From NCBI RefSeq assembly GCF_900110995.1, contig NZ_FOJF01000001.1:4748803-4812802 (forward strand): a DNA stretch of 64,000 nucleotides. The letters are read 5' to 3'. Source of the DNA: Chitinophaga sp. YR573 (GTDB lineage: Bacteria; Bacteroidota; Bacteroidia; Chitinophagales; Chitinophagaceae). Below the pieces are notes generated by a model, which saw nothing but the letters and a program-made list of their open reading frames with translations, did not search any database and was not told the origin of the DNA. Shown one piece after another: positions 61,473-64,000 of this stretch (its first letter is position 1; the number at the start of each line of letters is the position of its first letter). The translations under genes and the position numbers were made by a program.

Positions 61473-62885
61473 ATGAATCAACAGGTTGCATTAATCAACA
61501 ACCAAACATTGCCATTTCCGTTTATTGGTGCAGGTTATGGAAACTTCGACAATTGGATCGGGGTATACGTTCGCTTTGTTACCAGGCCCGATGACGACCA
61601 GATAGAAAAGATCATTAAACTGGCCCCACCACCCATTAAACCTCATCCCGGAGATTTCGAAGGCCGGATGCTGAATGCGTACAGCGGCGGGTATAATGTA
61701 CTACATACGAATATTCAGGAAGCATATGACCCCACCGCAATAGAAGAGGAAGAAATTGGGTCCGGTGAGTTTGATGATTACGACGAAGATATGCTGGTGT
61801 TTACCGCCAGCAGAAAATCCCTGGATGCTTTTGAAGCTGATATTGAACGCTGGTTATTGGAAATACATGCCTTTTGCCCCATTGAGTTTGCGTATCGCAC
61901 TGAAATTGAGGAGGCTGGTGACACCAGATTATCTAACTGGCATTATACCAGCCTGGAAGCCATACCTGGGTTGCTTCAAAAATGGGAACAGGACCCTGGC
62001 ACTTATCAACAAAATGAAAGGGAACGGGAGCTGTTTGGATTTGCAGTGGAAGCGATCTTTCATTATGGACAGGTAGATTTTGAAACCCCATCCGAGACCC
62101 TGATAGAATACTTATTTCCGGAATTGTTACTGGAAAAACTTTTTGACAACCCTGATATATCGAAAACGTTGGCATTTTACCGGAAGCATAGAGAAAACGA
62201 AAACGTGAACAGGTCAGCAGAACAATTGGTTATAAACCTGGATATGCAAAAGGAATATGCAAAATTGAACCGGTTGGCCGAAGAAGCGCTAGATGCGAAT
62301 ACCCCGGATTATTCTTTTATATTGCCACATGTAGATAAAATTGCTTTTGCTGCTATTATGGAGAACAACCAACCCCTGATAGACAGGCTGGTTCGACAAC
62401 TCTCTAACCGACAGTACGGATTAACCAGTTCTTCCGGTGATTGTGCCTCTTGTCTTTATGCCAGTAATATCGGGGCATATGCTTACAAATTTCATTATAA
62501 AGATGCTTTTATTCAGGCAAGGCGTTTGTACGAAATAGCATTGGATATACAACCACCCCAACCCTGTAAATTAAGTTTGAAAGTATACTGCAATGCCCTG
62601 TGGATTTTGCAACACGACATAACCGGCCTTCCGGTTGATAAAGTCCTTAATGAGAAGTTCCTGGCAAAGTGCCTGCCGTATGCACCTGGTAATCCGGCTA
62701 TTTTCTTTAATGCATTGTGTTTGTATGTTGAAATGAATGAGTTTGATAAGGCATTGCAATGTTACAAACAGGCTATTAATTACAAATACAACGACATTCA
62801 AATAATGAAAGACCAGATACAATCTGAAAAGGCGTTAGCTGAGTTTAAAAACTATCCACCGCTGAAAGCGATATTAAACCAATAA
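61473..62885 (+). CDS. Hypothetical TPR-like protein, possible immunity protein
   Basis: 470 aa without signal peptide. Residues 1-160 form an alpha/beta domain with an acidic loop (EEEEIGSGEFDDYDEDM). The C-terminal part is TPR-like, ending in EFDKALQCYKQAINYKYNDIQIM and the FKNYPPLKAIL element often seen at the end of bacterial TPR immunity-like proteins. Two Cys occur in SSGDCASCLYASN. It shares the upstream motif with the 745-aa and SUKH-fusion genes. Function unknown. Confidence 0.72.
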   Translation: MNQQVALINNQTLPFPFIGAGYGNFDNWIGVYVRFVTRPDDDQIEKIIKLAPPPIKPHPGDFEGRMLNAYSGGYNVLHTNIQEAYDPTAIEEEEIGSGEFDDYDEDMLVFTASRKSLDAFEADIERWLLEIHAFCPIEFAYRTEIEEAGDTRLSNWHYTSLEAIPGLLQKWEQDPGTYQQNERERELFGFAVEAIFHYGQVDFETPSETLIEYLFPELLLEKLFDNPDISKTLAFYRKHRENENVNRSAEQLVINLDMQKEYAKLNRLAEEALDANTPDYSFILPHVDKIAFAAIMENNQPLIDRLVRQLSNRQYGLTSSSGDCASCLYASNIGAYAYKFHYKDAFIQARRLYEIALDIQPPQPCKLSLKVYCNALWILQHDITGLPVDKVLNEKFLAKCLPYAPGNPAIFFNALCLYVEMNEFDKALQCYKQAINYKYNDIQIMKDQIQSEKALAEFKNYPPLKAILNQ

Positions 62886-63038
62886 CAGAGTTGGCTTCTT
62901 GACAATATCTGAAAGCAGAGGGCGTTTTCGGCAAAACGAACTTGCCACTTGAAAATTATTGTTTGGCATACGCATCAATTAGGGACAAATCTTCTATCAA
63001 AAGCTCGATAAGTGTCTAGTCACCCCGACAGACAAGTT

Positions 63039-63080
63039 AAAGAGAAGAAGCCATTATAAATAAGACGGCTTCTTCTCTTT
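63039..63080. terminator. Terminator hairpin
   Basis: AAAGAGAAGAAGCC and GGCTTCTTCTCTTT form 14 perfect pairs, with A and T runs on both sides, between the convergent genes ending at 62885 and 63153. Confidence 0.8.
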
Positions 63081-63152
63081 TATACTATTTGAGTAAGGTT
63101 AAATATGTAATGGGATATTTTCCATTCGCCGGGATGCCTGCGGAGAATATTG

Positions 63153-63689
63153 TTAACAATCAATCGTTATGGTGGCACTCCTCCGCATCGCACACCCGTA
63201 ATAAAATCTGATCCATTCTTCAAGAGGACTGGGAACAGCCAGAATTTCCAGAAATTCCATAGACGGATCGGGAGCCAGCAAATCAGCTACAGCATATTCC
63301 GGATGCTGGGCAATTACCTTTTCAATACGTTTCCATGCTAATGCAACCTCCTCAGGTTCTTCGTAATCAGAAATCCCCGGATAACCTGCAGACAGATACC
63401 TGCGATTTCCTTGCTGCTTCTTTTGGCTTTCGACATCTGATTCAATTTCTACCTTATGGAATAACTCATAAAAGCGTTTTTCATGTTCATCAGGTTCAAA
63501 ATCCATTGAAACTTTTCCACTACTAATGGCCCGGAAAGGGGCTTCCATCACGTTAGTGGCCGCAACTTGAGGAATTGTCCTTTTCCACTCATAAAAGATA
63601 TCTTCCTGTTGAGCAAAATCAGGTGCCAAAGTTTTGAGTTTTTCAAGAAGGTCAATGGGAACTTCGTAGGTAGTAATATAGTAGCTCAT
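63153..63689 (-). CDS. Hypothetical cytosolic protein
   Basis: 178 aa, no signal peptide. The start YITTYEVPIDLLEKLKTLAP and the middle SAGYPGISDYEEPEEVALAWKRIEKVIAQ suggest an alpha/beta immunity-like protein, but no family is recognised. It follows the partial gene at the window edge after 63 nt on the same strand and may be co-transcribed with it. Confidence 0.68.
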   Translation of the reverse strand: MSYYITTYEVPIDLLEKLKTLAPDFAQQEDIFYEWKRTIPQVAATNVMEAPFRAISSGKVSMDFEPDEHEKRFYELFHKVEIESDVESQKKQQGNRRYLSAGYPGISDYEEPEEVALAWKRIEKVIAQHPEYAVADLLAPDPSMEFLEILAVPSPLEEWIRFYYGCAMRRSATITIDC

Positions 63690-63752
63690 AATTTATTAAA
63701 ATTCAGGATCAGGTATTCAACGATCTTTGCAAAACGTGCTAATTGTTTTTTA

Positions 63753-64000
63753 TTAAGACTTATCTGCCAGCTTCCGAAGTTTATAAGAATCATGTGGCAG
63801 GTTAAAGCTTTCAAAGATCTCCTGATGATTCAATAAATTCTTATGCTGGTCTGCTACTTCAGCAGCTGCCAGCAACGCTTTTTTACGTATGGGTGTAATG
63901 CTTTTAAGGGCTGATTTTTTCTGGAATAAAACGGAGAAAACAGCCTGTAACAGCGTTTCCTGTTTCAGCATGCCGGCAGCAGGCAATATCTCAATAACGG
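63753..64000 (-). CDS. C-terminal part of a paralogue of the 745-aa protein (5' end outside window)
   Basis: The frame is open to the window edge (VIEILPAAGMLKQETLL...), so only the last 81 codons are seen. ITPIRKKALLAAAEVAD...FESFNLPHDSYKLRKLADKS aligns with ITPLRKNALLTLADLGE...LLQYGLPDDAEQLRQLANSD at the end of the gene at 414-2651. Both are helical. The family therefore has at least two members here; each is near other immunity-like genes. Confidence 0.75.
   Translation of the reverse strand, partial: VIEILPAAGMLKQETLLQAVFSVLFQKKSALKSITPIRKKALLAAAEVADQHKNLLNHQEIFESFNLPHDSYKLRKLADKS

Overview
The window looks like chromosomal DNA of a Bacteroidota bacterium, most likely of the Chitinophagaceae (Chitinophaga-like; inference). 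The evidence is a Por-type (type IX) C-terminal sorting domain, SprB-like repeats, a TANFOR-type protein, a TonB-type transducer, many Sec or lipoprotein signals, lack of Shine-Dalgarno sites, and promoter boxes of the Bacteroidota type (TTG, about 20 bp, TAnnTTTG). No tRNA, rRNA, CRISPR array or intact transposase was seen.

Layout. 1-2651: end of a PhzF-like gene and a 745-aa YwqK/MORN-like plus helical protein. 2931-7466: a minus-strand module with an AraC regulator, two pirin-like proteins, an epoxide-hydrolase-like enzyme, a cupin and an isochorismatase-like hydrolase. An almost identical 80-nt operator/promoter block precedes the first pirin gene and the isochorismatase gene. 7741-27306: the main attraction, an uninterrupted eight-gene plus-strand operon of very large exported proteins. 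It encodes a giant beta-rich protein, a fibronectin-III protein, an SprB-repeat protein with a type IX sorting tail, a TANFOR protein with a coiled coil, an 895-aa exported protein ending in a deaminase-type toxin domain, a SUKH (SMI1/KNR4) immunity protein, a PKD lipoprotein and an outer-membrane barrel. I read this as a surface-displayed or secreted polymorphic-toxin system.

27385-45834: small regulator/enzyme pairs and enzymes. These include a close Tet(X)-like flavin monooxygenase with a divergent AraC gene, a flippase/glycosyltransferase/PIG-L-like group, HxlR-DoxX and HxlR-NmrA divergent pairs, two RibD/DHFR-like reductases, a YcaQ-type DNA glycosylase, an AlkD-type glycosylase, a Gfo/Idh/MocA oxidoreductase and a SUKH-fusion gene. 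46291-64000: mostly lipoproteins and hypothetical proteins, plus an esterase, a TonB-like protein, a metallo-beta-lactamase-fold hydrolase, a papain-like protease with FG-GAP repeats, an AraC/SDR pair, and decayed pieces (GH2 tail, group II intron 3' end, a frameshifted small gene).

Threads across the window: (i) a TGTAG-N6-TGTAG promoter-region motif shared by three immunity-like genes at 414, 42775 and 61473; (ii) a family of hairpin-plus-tail intergenic repeats, all in one orientation; (iii) homologous C-terminal domains at both ends of the window. Base-composition remarks are by eye; all family names come from motif recognition, not searches.
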